Positions 34,644 to 43,573 of a stretch of 64,000 nucleotides of DNA are shown here, in pieces; position 1 is the stretch's first letter, and each line of letters opens with the position of its first letter. Position numbers and translations under genes: made by a program. The notes below the pieces were generated by a model. That model searched no databases. It was not told where the DNA came from and worked only from the letters and a program-made list of their open reading frames with translations. This stretch comes from Mesorhizobium sp. B2-4-3 (lineage in GTDB: Bacteria; Pseudomonadota; Alphaproteobacteria; Rhizobiales; Rhizobiaceae), in assembly GCF_006442815.1 (NCBI RefSeq), contig NZ_VFVL01000008.1, forward strand, positions 62,001 to 126,000, read 5' to 3'.

Positions 34644-35693
34644 ATGGCCACCATCAAGGACGTTGCTCGCGCGGCGGGGGTATCGACGGCAACGGTGTCG
34701 GCGGTGATCAACGATTCCGCCTATGTGAGCGCCGAATTGCGTGCCCGCGTCCTAGCTGCCGTCCGCGACCTCAACTACGCGCCTTCGCTCGCCGCCCGGA
34801 ACCTCAAGCGCGGCCGCAGCCAGTTGATCGCCCTGGTCGTCGCCGATCTCGCCAACCCTTTCTTCTCGCGTGTCGTATGGGCGGCGGAGGCGGCGGTCGC
34901 TGCCTGGGGGTATTCCCTCCTGATCTTCAACAGCGACGAGAAGCCGGAGCTCGAGCGTCGCATCCTCGCCCGCGTGCGCACGCTCTCCTGCGACGGGGTG
35001 ATCCTGGTCCCGGTCGGCGATTCGACGGAGCATCTGCAGAACGATCCCGACGGCAAACCGATCCCGACCGTGCTGTTCGGCCGTACCGTCGCCGACGACA
35101 GGTCGGACACGGTGACGATCGACAATATATCGGCTGGCAGGCAGGCGACGGAATATCTGCTCGATCTCGGCCATACCCGCCTCGGCACGATCACCGGGCC
35201 GTTGCATGTCACCACCGGGCGCGGCCGCCTCGACGGGATGCTGGCTGCCATGCGGTCGCGCGGTCTGACGCTTGAATCGCGCTATATACGCTCTGGCGAG
35301 TTCCGCGAGGATGCCGCCTATTCGGTGGCGCGCAGCCTGTTGGAGCAGCCGGCGCGACCGACGGCGCTCTATGTCGCGAGCGGCCTGATGGCGCTCGGCG
35401 TGATGCGGGCGGTCGCGGATCTCGGGCTGCGCTGTCCCGGCGACATCTCCATCGCTTCCACCGACACCATTCCTGGCATCGGAGGTCTGCGTCCACGCTT
35501 GACGCGCACCGAGCATCCGCTGGTCGACATGACCAACGAGGCGGTGCGGCTCCTCGTCGACCAGATCAGGCGTGGCGGTCCTGTCGAACGGCGCAACGTC
35601 GTCTTCCAGCCGTCGCTGGTGGTCGGCGACAGCTGCGCGCCGGTCGTGATGCAGCCCGGAACGCCGCCCTCATCCTCCGGCTCGGGTCAATAG
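34644..35693 (+). CDS. LacI-family transcriptional regulator
   Basis: A 349-aa regulator. The N-terminal helix-turn-helix is TIKDVARAAGVSTATVSAVIN, here TIKDVARAAGVS then TATVSAVIN, with a hinge helix at YAPSLAARNLKRGR and a C-terminal periplasmic-binding-like effector domain (about 60-335). It faces the ABC importer operon and overlies a perfect palindromic operator, so it should control that operon in response to the imported ligand or its hydrolysed product. The length is normal and no missing elements were noticed. Confidence 0.93.
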   Translation: MATIKDVARAAGVSTATVSAVINDSAYVSAELRARVLAAVRDLNYAPSLAARNLKRGRSQLIALVVADLANPFFSRVVWAAEAAVAAWGYSLLIFNSDEKPELERRILARVRTLSCDGVILVPVGDSTEHLQNDPDGKPIPTVLFGRTVADDRSDTVTIDNISAGRQATEYLLDLGHTRLGTITGPLHVTTGRGRLDGMLAAMRSRGLTLESRYIRSGEFREDAAYSVARSLLEQPARPTALYVASGLMALGVMRAVADLGLRCPGDISIASTDTIPGIGGLRPRLTRTEHPLVDMTNEAVRLLVDQIRRGGPVERRNVVFQPSLVVGDSCAPVVMQPGTPPSSSGSGQ

Positions 35694-35720
35694 CCGCTCC
35701 GTTCCGAGGCGGCGCGCAGT

Positions 35721-36260
35721 TCAGCCCTTGGCGACGCCCGCCTTTCCGTTGGCGCCGTCGAGCAGGGCGATCAGTCCCTTGAGGATCTCGATCGGCGGCG
35801 GCGGGCAGCCTGGAATGTGCAGGTCGACCGGCACCACGTCCGACACGCCGCCGACGACCGCGTAGCTGCCGGCGAAGCAGCCGCCGTCCTTGGCGCAGTC
35901 GCCGAGCGCCACCACCCATTTCGGATTGGGCGTGGCGTCGAAGGTCCGCTTCAGCGCCTCGCGCATGTTCTTCGTGACCGGTCCGGTGACCAAGAGCATA
36001 TCGGCATGCCGCGGCGAGGCGACGAAGCGGAAGCCGAAGCGCTCGATGTCGTAGAAGGCGTTGTTGAGCGCATGCATTTCGAGCTCGCAACCGTTGCAGG
36101 AGCCGGCGTCCACGGCGCGGATCGACAGGCTCCGGCCGAGTCGCTTGCGGGCAAGCCCGTCGAGCGCGCGCGCCAGCTCGTCGACGGCAGCGTTGCTCGC
36201 TTGCGGCGGGCGCTCGGTCAAGGGCGGGCGGATCAGGCTTTCGAAGAGCAGTTTTCGCAT
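35721..36260 (-). CDS. hyfI: NuoB/HyfI-like iron-sulfur small subunit of an Ehr-type complex
   Basis: A 179-aa subunit holding a 4Fe-4S (N2-type) cluster. The ligand cysteines appear intact: SCNGCELEMHA, GDCAKDGGCF and IPGCPPPP. HyfI of E. coli is longer (about 250 aa), so the C-terminus is short. It is the last gene of the hyf-like operon, separated from hyfG by 123 nt that contain a family B hairpin. The retained cluster shows that the complex still does electron transfer even though the partner large subunit lacks nickel ligands. Convergent with lacI. Confidence 0.88.
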   Translation of the reverse strand: MRKLLFESLIRPPLTERPPQASNAAVDELARALDGLARKRLGRSLSIRAVDAGSCNGCELEMHALNNAFYDIERFGFRFVASPRHADMLLVTGPVTKNMREALKRTFDATPNPKWVVALGDCAKDGGCFAGSYAVVGGVSDVVPVDLHIPGCPPPPIEILKGLIALLDGANGKAGVAKG

Positions 36261-36338
36261 CGCGGTGTGCCTTGGTCCGGGTTGGAGCAGTTCAGCGTCT
36301 GGTAGAATCGCCGACCTGCTCCAACTCTTTGTTTTTGC

Positions 36339-36382
36339 GCAATTCCGGACGGAAAACCGCTGCGCACTTTTCCTGGAATTGC
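36339..36382. repeat. family B hairpin repeat inside the hyf-like operon
   Basis: GCAATTCC pairs with GGAATTGC and inner GGAAAA with TTTTCC around the loop ccgctgcgcac. It lies between hyfG and hyfI on the transcribed RNA, where it could affect processing or the relative level of hyfI. Confidence 0.8.
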
Positions 36383-36383
36383 T

Positions 36384-37922
36384 CTAGAGATCATGTCCGG
36401 AATAGGAGCAGTTGAACGATTTGTTGCAGAGCGGGAAGTCGGCGACGATGTTGCCCTCGATCGCCGCTTCCAGCAGCGGCCACTGGAACCATGAAGGGTC
36501 GCGCAGGTGGCAGCGCTCGACCGTGCCGCCCTCGCCGATGCGCAGCCACACCAGTATGTCGCCTCGGAAACCCTCGACCAGCGCCATGCCCTCACGCGGT
36601 CCATCCGCAATATCGCCCGCTGTGGCGATCTCGACGCTGATCGGGCCGGCGGGCAGCCGCCCGAGGATCTGTTCGACCAGCGACAGGCTCTGCTCGACCT
36701 CGCGCACGCGGATCCAGACGCGCGCGTTGACGTCGCCATCCCGCAGCACCGGCACATCGAAGGTGAGCTGGTCATAGGGCGCGAAAGCAAGATCGCGCCG
36801 CGCGTCGAAATCGCGGCCCGACGCCCGCCCGACATAGCCGCCGGCGGCATATTGCCGGGCAAGCTCGACCTTCAGCCGGCCGGTCGCCACCGTGCGGTCC
36901 TGCAGCGATGCCGTGTTGTCGTAGAGTTCGATCAGATGCGGGAAGCGCTTCCTGATCTCCGCGACCAGCGACCGGATGGCGCTTGTCCCCGCCTCGTTGA
37001 GATCGCTCGCCGTGCCGCCCGGTACGATACGGTCGCGCATCAGGCGATGGCCGAAGGCGGCGTCGGCGGCGCGCAGCACGCGCTCGCGCAGCACGCCGCA
37101 ATGCGCGTGCATGATCGCGAAGGCGGCGTCGTTGCAGATGGCGCCGATGTCGCCGAGATGATTGGCAAGGCGCTCCAGCTCGGCCATCAGCGCCCGCAGC
37201 CAGATTGCACGCGCGGGAACCTCGATCCCGAGCGCGGCTTCGACGGCGCGGGCAAAGGCCAGCGAATAAGCGACCGTGCTGTCGCCCGACGTCCTGCCCG
37301 CGAGTTTTGCGGCACGGTCGACCGGCGCGCCTGCCATCAGGCCTTCGATGCCCTTGTGAACATAACCCAGCCGCTCTTCGAGCCGCACCACCGTTTCGCC
37401 GCCGGCCGTGAAGCGAAAATGCCCCGGCTCGATGATGCCGGCATGCACCGGCCCGACCGCGATCTGGTGCAGGCTCTCGCCTTCCGCCGCGAGGAACCGG
37501 TAGGCGGCGGCGGCCGCCGGTCCGCCAGGCTGCGCGGCCAGCGGATGCGAGACGCCCCATTGGCCGTGGTCGAGCCAGCGGCGGGTGTCGGGCAAGCCCT
37601 GCGGCGCCAGCCCGAACAGATCCGCGGCGGCGCGTTCCAGCCTGAGCGCCGGCGGATGGTGCTGGCCGACCGACGGGTAGCGGCCGCCGCGGCAATCCAG
37701 GCTGATGACGCCGATGGCGAGCGCTTCGTCGAGAAGCGCCATATGCACCTTGTCCGGCTCCCCCCATAGGCCGAGCACGCTCCAGCGGCCGGCGGCGAGC
37801 TGCTCGACGGCAAGATTCCAGACCTTCGCGGTCACCACGGCGCGCGGCCAGGGGACATGATGCTCGATCCGGCGGCCGGCTTCGATGACATCGGCGAGCG
37901 CGGGAATATTTTTCCTCGCCAT
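36384..37922 (-). CDS. hyfG: HyfG/HycE-like large subunit lacking [NiFe] ligands
   Basis: A 512-aa fusion of a NuoC-like domain (about 1-145) and a NuoD/hydrogenase-large-subunit domain (about 150-512, opening IAVGPVHAGIIEPGHF). In active hydrogenases the N-terminal motif is CGIC; here the equivalent is TSGDST (211-216). The usual C-terminal DPCxxC is replaced by FPLCNKSFNCSYSGHD, which has two cysteines in a different spacing. Nickel-iron binding is therefore not expected. The start at 37922 leaves a 5-nt gap after hyfF. It is likely the catalytic or quinone-like site subunit of an Ehr complex of unknown substrate. Confidence 0.85.
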   Translation of the reverse strand: MARKNIPALADVIEAGRRIEHHVPWPRAVVTAKVWNLAVEQLAAGRWSVLGLWGEPDKVHMALLDEALAIGVISLDCRGGRYPSVGQHHPPALRLERAAADLFGLAPQGLPDTRRWLDHGQWGVSHPLAAQPGGPAAAAAYRFLAAEGESLHQIAVGPVHAGIIEPGHFRFTAGGETVVRLEERLGYVHKGIEGLMAGAPVDRAAKLAGRTSGDSTVAYSLAFARAVEAALGIEVPARAIWLRALMAELERLANHLGDIGAICNDAAFAIMHAHCGVLRERVLRAADAAFGHRLMRDRIVPGGTASDLNEAGTSAIRSLVAEIRKRFPHLIELYDNTASLQDRTVATGRLKVELARQYAAGGYVGRASGRDFDARRDLAFAPYDQLTFDVPVLRDGDVNARVWIRVREVEQSLSLVEQILGRLPAGPISVEIATAGDIADGPREGMALVEGFRGDILVWLRIGEGGTVERCHLRDPSWFQWPLLEAAIEGNIVADFPLCNKSFNCSYSGHDL

Positions 37923-37927
37923 GCGCC

Positions 37928-39379
37928 TCACCCCAATATCCCGGCGACATGCTGGAACCACGCCACCAGCGGCGCCGGCAGATAGATGCCGGCGGCGAAC
38001 ACCAAAGCGAGGTGCGAGTACATCGGCACATAGGATGCCTCGACCGGCGCCATGCCGCCGCGCGGCTCGCCGAAGGCAAGCCCCGTCAGCCGCAGCAGCA
38101 GCGCCCCGAAGGCGATCAACAGCCCGAACACCAGCGGGATCGCCAGCCACGGATGCCTGGCGAAGGTCGAGCTGACGACCAGGAACTCGCTCATGAAGAT
38201 GCCGAGCGGCGGCAGGCCAGCGATGGCCACGACGCCGATGACGAGCGCCCAGCCAAGCCCCGGGTGGCTTTCGGTCAGCCCCCTGATCTCGGAGATCTTC
38301 TGCGTGCCCTTGACCTGCGCGATATGGCCGACGGCGAAGAAGATCGCCGACTTGGTCAGGCTGTGCATGACCATGTGCAGCAGGCCGGCGAAGTTGGCGA
38401 GCGGGCCGCCCATGCCGAAGGCGAAGACGATGATGCCCATGTGCTCGATCGAGGAGTAAGCGAACAGGCGTTTGATGTCGCGGCGGCGGTAGAGCATGAA
38501 GGCCGCGAAGATCAGCGAGGTCAGCCCCATCGTGACCATCAGCGGTCCGGGGCCGATCGCCTGCGGGCTTGCCGCGAGCAAAAGCTTGAAGCGCAGCACG
38601 GCATAGAGCGCGACGTTGAGCAGCAGGCCCGACAGCACCGCCGAGATCGGCGTCGGGCCCTCGGCATGCGCATCGGGCAACCAGGCATGCAAAGGGGCAA
38701 GGCCGACCTTGGTGCCGTAACCGAGCAAAAGGAAGATGAAGGCGACGCTGAGCAGGGCCGGATCGAAATGCGCCGCCTTCTCGATCAGCACCGACCAGAC
38801 CATGGCATTGGTGCCTTCGCCGACGACCGGCTGCGCGGCCATGTAGACGAGGATGGTGCCGAACAGAGCAAGCGCGATGCCGACGCTGCCGAGGATGAAA
38901 TATTTCCAGGCCGCCTCCAGCGCCTCATGTGTGCGGTAGATGCCGACCATCAGCACGGTGGTCAGCGTGGCGAGCTCCACCGCGACCCACATCAGGCCGA
39001 TATTGTTCGACACGAAGGCGAGGTTCATGCCGAACATCATGATCTGGTACATCGCGTGGTAGAATCTGAGGTTCGGCGCGGTCAGCCGGCCGGTTTCCAG
39101 CTCATGCGCGATATAGGAAGCGCTGAACACGCTGGTGGTGAAGCCGACGAATGTGTTGAGCACGATGAAGACGATGTTGAGGTCGTCGACGATGAGATAT
39201 TGCCCCGGTGCCGGCCGGTCAGTCGCGAACAGCGACAGCGCGGCGAGCAAGGTGAGCAGGCTCGCAATCACGTTCACGATCGCCGTCATGCGGTAGTTCG
39301 GCAATGCCGCCAGAATGGCCGCGGCTGCGGCCGGAATGAAAAGGATCGCGGCCACGGCGTCGAAGGAAAACCCGCTCAC
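37928..39379 (-). CDS. hyfF: HyfF-like antiporter-type membrane subunit
   Basis: A 483-aa NuoL/M/N-related proton-channel subunit with about 13-14 hydrophobic helices. Key elements are MWVAVELATLTTVLMVG (helix with the conserved Glu), PLHAWLPDAHAEGPTPISA (Proton_antipo_M signature with the conserved Lys region) and RLFAYSSIEHMGI. It overlaps hyfE by 4 nt. With HyfB it would give the complex two antiporter-like modules. HyfD, the third such subunit of E. coli hydrogenase 4, is absent. Confidence 0.9.
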   Translation of the reverse strand: MSGFSFDAVAAILFIPAAAAAILAALPNYRMTAIVNVIASLLTLLAALSLFATDRPAPGQYLIVDDLNIVFIVLNTFVGFTTSVFSASYIAHELETGRLTAPNLRFYHAMYQIMMFGMNLAFVSNNIGLMWVAVELATLTTVLMVGIYRTHEALEAAWKYFILGSVGIALALFGTILVYMAAQPVVGEGTNAMVWSVLIEKAAHFDPALLSVAFIFLLLGYGTKVGLAPLHAWLPDAHAEGPTPISAVLSGLLLNVALYAVLRFKLLLAASPQAIGPGPLMVTMGLTSLIFAAFMLYRRRDIKRLFAYSSIEHMGIIVFAFGMGGPLANFAGLLHMVMHSLTKSAIFFAVGHIAQVKGTQKISEIRGLTESHPGLGWALVIGVVAIAGLPPLGIFMSEFLVVSSTFARHPWLAIPLVFGLLIAFGALLLRLTGLAFGEPRGGMAPVEASYVPMYSHLALVFAAGIYLPAPLVAWFQHVAGILG

Positions 39380-40041
39380 CGGCGTTCTCCCCGATAGTCG
39401 TCGAGCGCGCCGACATCGACCGAATCGAACCGTTCCCGGATGCGGAACAGGAAGACGCCGATGACGATGAAGGCGATCAGGATCGAGAAGGCGACGCTGA
39501 TCTCGACCACCAGCGGCATGCCCTTGGCGCCGGTGGCGGCCAGCACCAGGCCGTTCTCCAGCGACATGAAGCCGACGACCTGGCTGACGGCGTTGCGCCT
39601 TGTCACCATCACCAGCAGCCCCAGCAGGATGATCGACAGCGCGAAGGCGAGGTCCTCGCGGGCGAGCGGGTCGGCCTCGGGCGTCACCCGAAGCATCAGC
39701 ACCATGGAAAGCGTCACCAGCCCGATGCCGGCGAGCATGGTCGGGCCGATGCCCACAGCGGTCTCGATGTCGCGGTGGATGCCGAGCCGCTGGATGATGC
39801 GATGCAACCCGACGGGAATGACGATCGCCTTGAAGACCAAAGCGATGCCGGCGGTGATGTAGAGATGGTGCGCGTCCTGGATATAGGCCTGCCAGGCCAC
39901 CGACAGCGCCAGCACCACCGCATGCAGCGCAAAGACGTTGATCAGCGCGAACAGCCGGTCCTGGTAGAGCATCATGAACGAGATCAGCACCAGGCTGCCG
40001 GCGAGCAGATGGGCGATGTCGAAGGTGAGACCGTTCATCAC
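39376..40041 (-). CDS. hyfE: HyfE-like membrane subunit
   Basis: A 221-aa membrane protein with six to seven hydrophobic helices. The N-terminal half resembles HyfE and the second part (about 135-205, VMVTRRNAVSQVVGFMSLENGLVLAATG) resembles NuoK/MrpC with a conserved buried glutamate. It overlaps hyfC and hyfF by 4 nt on each side (ATGA), showing tight co-translation. HyfE is present in hydrogenase-4-type but not hydrogenase-3-type complexes, which places this operon in the Hyf-like branch. Confidence 0.88.
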   Translation of the reverse strand: MMNGLTFDIAHLLAGSLVLISFMMLYQDRLFALINVFALHAVVLALSVAWQAYIQDAHHLYITAGIALVFKAIVIPVGLHRIIQRLGIHRDIETAVGIGPTMLAGIGLVTLSMVLMLRVTPEADPLAREDLAFALSIILLGLLVMVTRRNAVSQVVGFMSLENGLVLAATGAKGMPLVVEISVAFSILIAFIVIGVFLFRIRERFDSVDVGALDDYRGERR

Positions 40042-40994
40042 AGGCTCCGCGAGACGAACAGCAGGAGCGTGCCGAGCAGCGCCAGCATCAGCGCTGCACC
40101 CAGGAAGTCCGGCACGCGGAAGACACGCATCTTGGCGACCGCCGTCTCGAAGACGCCAAGCAGGATGGCAAGCACGGCGAGCTTGGCGAGATAGGCGGCG
40201 GCGCCGATGGCCAGCGATCGCGGCCCCGCCCCGGCGCTCGCCAGCCCCCAGGGCAGGAAGACGCAGGAGATCAGCGACATGTAGAGCAGCAGCTTGAGGA
40301 AGCTGGCGAGCTCGATCATCGCCAGATGGCGGCCGGAATATTCCAGGATCATCGCCTCATGCACCATGGTGAGCTCCAGATGCGTGGCGGGATTGTCGAC
40401 CGGTATGCGCGCATTCTCGGCGATCGCCACCATCACCAGCGCAATCAGCGACATGCCGAGCGACACCCGCAATCCGACTTCGGGCGAGCCCATGAAGGCG
40501 GCGACCGTCGAAAGCTGCGTGGCGCCGGCCACCAGCGCCAGGCTGAACACGATGAGCAGCATCGCCGGTTCGGCGAGCGAGGCGATCATCACCTCGCGGC
40601 TGGCGCCGATGCCGCCGAAGCTGGTGCCGACATCCATACCCGCAAGCGCCTGGAAGAAGCGCGCGCTGCCGAGCAGCGCCACGATGACGATGAGATCGGC
40701 GGCCCAGCTGAACTGGAGACCGGAGGCGAAGGTCGGAACGAGCGCCGCCGCGACCCAGGTGGCGGCGAAGATCAAATAGGGCGTCACGCGAAACAGCCAG
40801 GACGCGTTGTCGGCCAGCACGACCTCCTTGCGCATCAGCCTGACGAGATCGCGATAGGGTTGGATCACCGAGGGTCCCTGCCGCCGCACAAGCCTCGCCT
40901 TCACCTTGCGCACGAAGCCGATCAGAAGCGGCGCCAGCAACAGCACCGAAAACATCTGCGCGCCCTGCACGGCAAGCTCGAGCATCAAGGCCAT
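40038..40994 (-). CDS. hyfC: HyfC/HycD/NuoH-like membrane anchor subunit
   Basis: A 318-aa membrane subunit of the NuoH family that links the peripheral arm to the membrane arm. Recognised segments: KARLVRRQGPSVIQPYRDL, GMDVGTSFGGIGASREVMI and the family stretch DNPATHLELTMVHEAM with its charged residues. About eight helices. It overlaps hyfB by 10 nt and hyfE by 4 nt. Its retention with HyfI and HyfG implies a complete coupling module between redox and ion translocation. Confidence 0.9.
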   Translation of the reverse strand: MALMLELAVQGAQMFSVLLLAPLLIGFVRKVKARLVRRQGPSVIQPYRDLVRLMRKEVVLADNASWLFRVTPYLIFAATWVAAALVPTFASGLQFSWAADLIVIVALLGSARFFQALAGMDVGTSFGGIGASREVMIASLAEPAMLLIVFSLALVAGATQLSTVAAFMGSPEVGLRVSLGMSLIALVMVAIAENARIPVDNPATHLELTMVHEAMILEYSGRHLAMIELASFLKLLLYMSLISCVFLPWGLASAGAGPRSLAIGAAAYLAKLAVLAILLGVFETAVAKMRVFRVPDFLGAALMLALLGTLLLFVSRSL

Positions 40995-43000
40995 AGCGCA
41001 AGCACCAGCAGCAGGATGACGAGGTAGAGGAAGACCAGCGTCAGGTAGCGGCGGATGGTCAGGAACTGCAGGTGGTTCAGCCGCTCGGTGGCGAAATCGA
41101 TCGCGCCGGCGATCGGCTCGTAGAAGATCTCCCAGGCCAAATCATGCATATCCACCTTGAGGCGCGCCGGCTCGAGGGAACCCGGCGCCGGCATGTCCAC
41201 CGTCTCGCGAGCGCGAAACGCGAAGCTGCCGAAGACGCGGCGGATGGGCTGCGCGAAGCTGACAGCCGTGTATTGCGCGGCCGGCACCGCGTCGGCGAAG
41301 CCGCACCCCCAGGCAATGCCCCTGCGCAGCGCATGCGAGGCGAAGCGGTGGATGAAGAAGGCCGCGAGCGACGCCGAAATGGCGATGAAGGCGAAGACCA
41401 GCAGGCCGTTATAGGAGCTGCGGCTCTCGGCGATCGGCACGATCGACAGCCAGGGCTCGGCCATCTGCACCGGCATCCGGTCGCCGATGAGCGAAAGCGT
41501 CACCGGCGACAGGCCGTCGATGACGAAGCCGGGCAGGATGCCGGCGAGCAGGCAGAAGGCGGCAAGCACGACCATCGCCGCCAGCGACCAGCGGTCGACC
41601 TCGTGCGCGCGTTCCACCGCCGCTGACCGCGCCCGGCCAAGGAAGGTGATGCCGAAAGCCTTGACGAAGCAGGCCGCGGCCAAAGCCGCCGCCAGCGCCA
41701 GCATGCCGCCGACCGCGGGCACGATGACCTTCAGCCCCCATTGCGGCAGCTCGGGGCTGCGCAATATGGCCTGGAAGACCAGCCATTCGGAGGCGAAGCC
41801 GTTGAAGGGCGGCAGCGCCGAGATCGAGACGCAGCCGACGAGGAAGACGAAGCTGGTGACCGGCAGGCGATGGATGAGGCCGCCGAGCTTTTCCATGTCG
41901 CGTTCGCCGGTCGACGTCAGCACCGCGCCGGCGCCGAAGAACAGCAGGCTCTTGAAGAAGGAATGGTTGAGCACGTGGAAGAGCGCCGCGGTGAGGGCCA
42001 GCGCCGCCGCCGACGGCATGGCGTTTGCCTTGAAGGCCAAGGCAAGGCCGAGGCTGGCGAAGATGACGCCGATATTCTCGATGGTCGAATAGGCGAGCAG
42101 CCGCTTCAGGTCTTTTTCCATCAGCGCGTGAAGGATGCCGAGCACTGCCGTCACGCCGCCGATGAGGAGCACGGCGACGCCCGACCACCATGCCGGTTCG
42201 CCAAGCAGGTCGAACACCACGCGGATGAAGCCGTAGATGGCGACCTTGGTCATGACGGCGCTCATCAGCGCCGAGACGTGGCTGGGTGCCGCCGGATGGG
42301 CAAGCGGCAGCCAGGCATGCAGCGGCACCAGGCCGGCCTTGGAGCCGGCGCCGAGCAGCATGAGAACGAGCACCGCCCCGGCCGCGAGCGGGCCTGGATG
42401 CGCCATCCGCATCGCGTCGAACGCATAGGTTCCTGCCGGTCCGGCCAGCAGGCCGAAGGCAAGCAGCAGCGCCATCGTGCCGAAGCTCGCCATCACCAGG
42501 TAGATGGTGCCGGCGCGTCGGTTGGCCTCGTCGCGGTGATGGGCCATGACCAGCGCCCAGGAGGCGAGCGACATGAATTCCCAGGACAAGAGGAAGCTGA
42601 AGGCGTCGTTGGCCAGCACCACGAGGTTCATGCCGGCGAGGAAGGCCGGATAGAACGGCAGCACGCGATGCGGCGCGGATTCGTGCCGGCCGTAGCCAAG
42701 AGCATAAAGGCTGGTGACGGCGCCGCCCAGGTTGACGACGATGAGGAAGAACGCCGACAGGCCGTCGAGGCGGAACCGGGCGCCGGTCCAGGGCAGGCCG
42801 AGCGGCAAGGTGGCGGACGCCTCGCCGGAATTGCCGGCGAGATGGCTGGCGACGATCGCGATCAGGGCGGCTGAAATGGCAAACGCGGCGCCGTAGACCA
42901 GGCGCGTCGCGGCGGTGTGCCGGCTGACGGCCGCGGCAAGGATGGCTGTTGCCAGAAGCGCGGCGGGACCGCACAGCAGAAGAGCCACGGTCGAGATCAC
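40985..43000 (-). CDS. hyfB: HyfB-like NuoL-type proton-channel subunit
   Basis: A 671-aa membrane protein, the size of E. coli HyfB (about 670). The Proton_antipo_M core is marked by FLLSWEFMSLASWALVMAHH, VPLHAWLPLAHPAAPSHVSA and RLLAYSTIENIGVIFASLG. The C-terminal region (about 500-671) carries the lateral-helix-like extension. It is the first structural gene, overlapping the small HTH gene by 4 nt. It is expected to translocate protons or sodium, driven by the redox chemistry of the HyfG/HyfI arm. Confidence 0.92.
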   Translation of the reverse strand: MISTVALLLCGPAALLATAILAAAVSRHTAATRLVYGAAFAISAALIAIVASHLAGNSGEASATLPLGLPWTGARFRLDGLSAFFLIVVNLGGAVTSLYALGYGRHESAPHRVLPFYPAFLAGMNLVVLANDAFSFLLSWEFMSLASWALVMAHHRDEANRRAGTIYLVMASFGTMALLLAFGLLAGPAGTYAFDAMRMAHPGPLAAGAVLVLMLLGAGSKAGLVPLHAWLPLAHPAAPSHVSALMSAVMTKVAIYGFIRVVFDLLGEPAWWSGVAVLLIGGVTAVLGILHALMEKDLKRLLAYSTIENIGVIFASLGLALAFKANAMPSAAALALTAALFHVLNHSFFKSLLFFGAGAVLTSTGERDMEKLGGLIHRLPVTSFVFLVGCVSISALPPFNGFASEWLVFQAILRSPELPQWGLKVIVPAVGGMLALAAALAAACFVKAFGITFLGRARSAAVERAHEVDRWSLAAMVVLAAFCLLAGILPGFVIDGLSPVTLSLIGDRMPVQMAEPWLSIVPIAESRSSYNGLLVFAFIAISASLAAFFIHRFASHALRRGIAWGCGFADAVPAAQYTAVSFAQPIRRVFGSFAFRARETVDMPAPGSLEPARLKVDMHDLAWEIFYEPIAGAIDFATERLNHLQFLTIRRYLTLVFLYLVILLLVLALWP

Positions 43001-43302
43001 GGCAGGCTCCCGCCAGGCTCAACATTGCCGGCATCGGATGCCTTGGCCGGATCGAACCCGCTCTTCAGCCGCACGCCGCGTCCGCCACCTTGGCTGACCG
43101 CGCCTTCGCCGATCAGTTCGATGCCGGCCGCCTCGAGCGCGGCGATCAGCTTCATCAGCGAATCGACATTGCCCCGGATGATCGAGCCGCTGGCTTCCAT
43201 GCGCTGGATCGTCGGCACCGACAGGCCGGACAATTCGGCAAGCCGGCGCTGATCGATGCCGAGCAGCGATCTTGCGGCGCGCAATTGCGGTGCGGTTATC
43301 AC
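42997..43302 (-). CDS. Cro/CI-type helix-turn-helix protein leading the hyf-like operon
   Basis: A 101-aa protein. The HTH_3 domain (about 5-58) includes LRAARSLLGIDQRRLAELSG and LSVPTIQRMEASG. A short C-terminal tail with GIELIGEGAVSQGGGRGVRL follows, a tail often seen in rhizobial single-domain regulators. The stop overlaps the hyfB start (ATGA), so it is translated with the complex and is the likely local regulator. No dedicated ligand-binding domain is present, so sensing may be indirect. A candidate promoter lies at 43349-43376. Confidence 0.88.
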   Translation of the reverse strand: MITAPQLRAARSLLGIDQRRLAELSGLSVPTIQRMEASGSIIRGNVDSLMKLIAALEAAGIELIGEGAVSQGGGRGVRLKSGFDPAKASDAGNVEPGGSLP

Positions 43303-43348
43303 CGAGGACTCTCTCGTTCAGTTATGAGATATGAGGTCTCGGTGGTTT

Positions 43349-43376
43349 AGCCTACATTAAAATGTCCTATCGTCAA
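43349..43376 (-). promoter_or_regulatory. candidate housekeeping promoter of the HTH-hyf operon
   Basis: On the minus strand TTGACG (43371-43376) and TAGGCT (43349-43354) are separated by 16 nt, ending 46 nt before the HTH start codon. The -35 is near consensus and the -10 is weak. Repeated atgaga/atgagg motifs between promoter and gene could be a binding site for the HTH protein. Confidence 0.4.
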
Positions 43377-43573
43377 GGATTGATGTTTAAAACATCTATG
43401 TTGATGGTAGCCGGCCGGCCACAGCTCGGGATGAGGTCAACCACAGTCCGAGCAGTCACACGAAGGTGGAAATTTGCGGAGGGCGAAGCTCCAGCGGGTG
43501 ATGAGAACGGCGAACACGCCGTCCGAGAACGCGTACAATCGTTCAAGGCCCGGCTGATCGCCTTTCGGCCAGC

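Noticed and set aside
35721..43302. Functional [NiFe] hydrogenase or formate hydrogenlyase
   Set aside because: The CGIC motif is replaced by SGDS and the C-terminal DPCxxC is absent; no hyp maturation genes, ferredoxin subunit or formate dehydrogenase are nearby.
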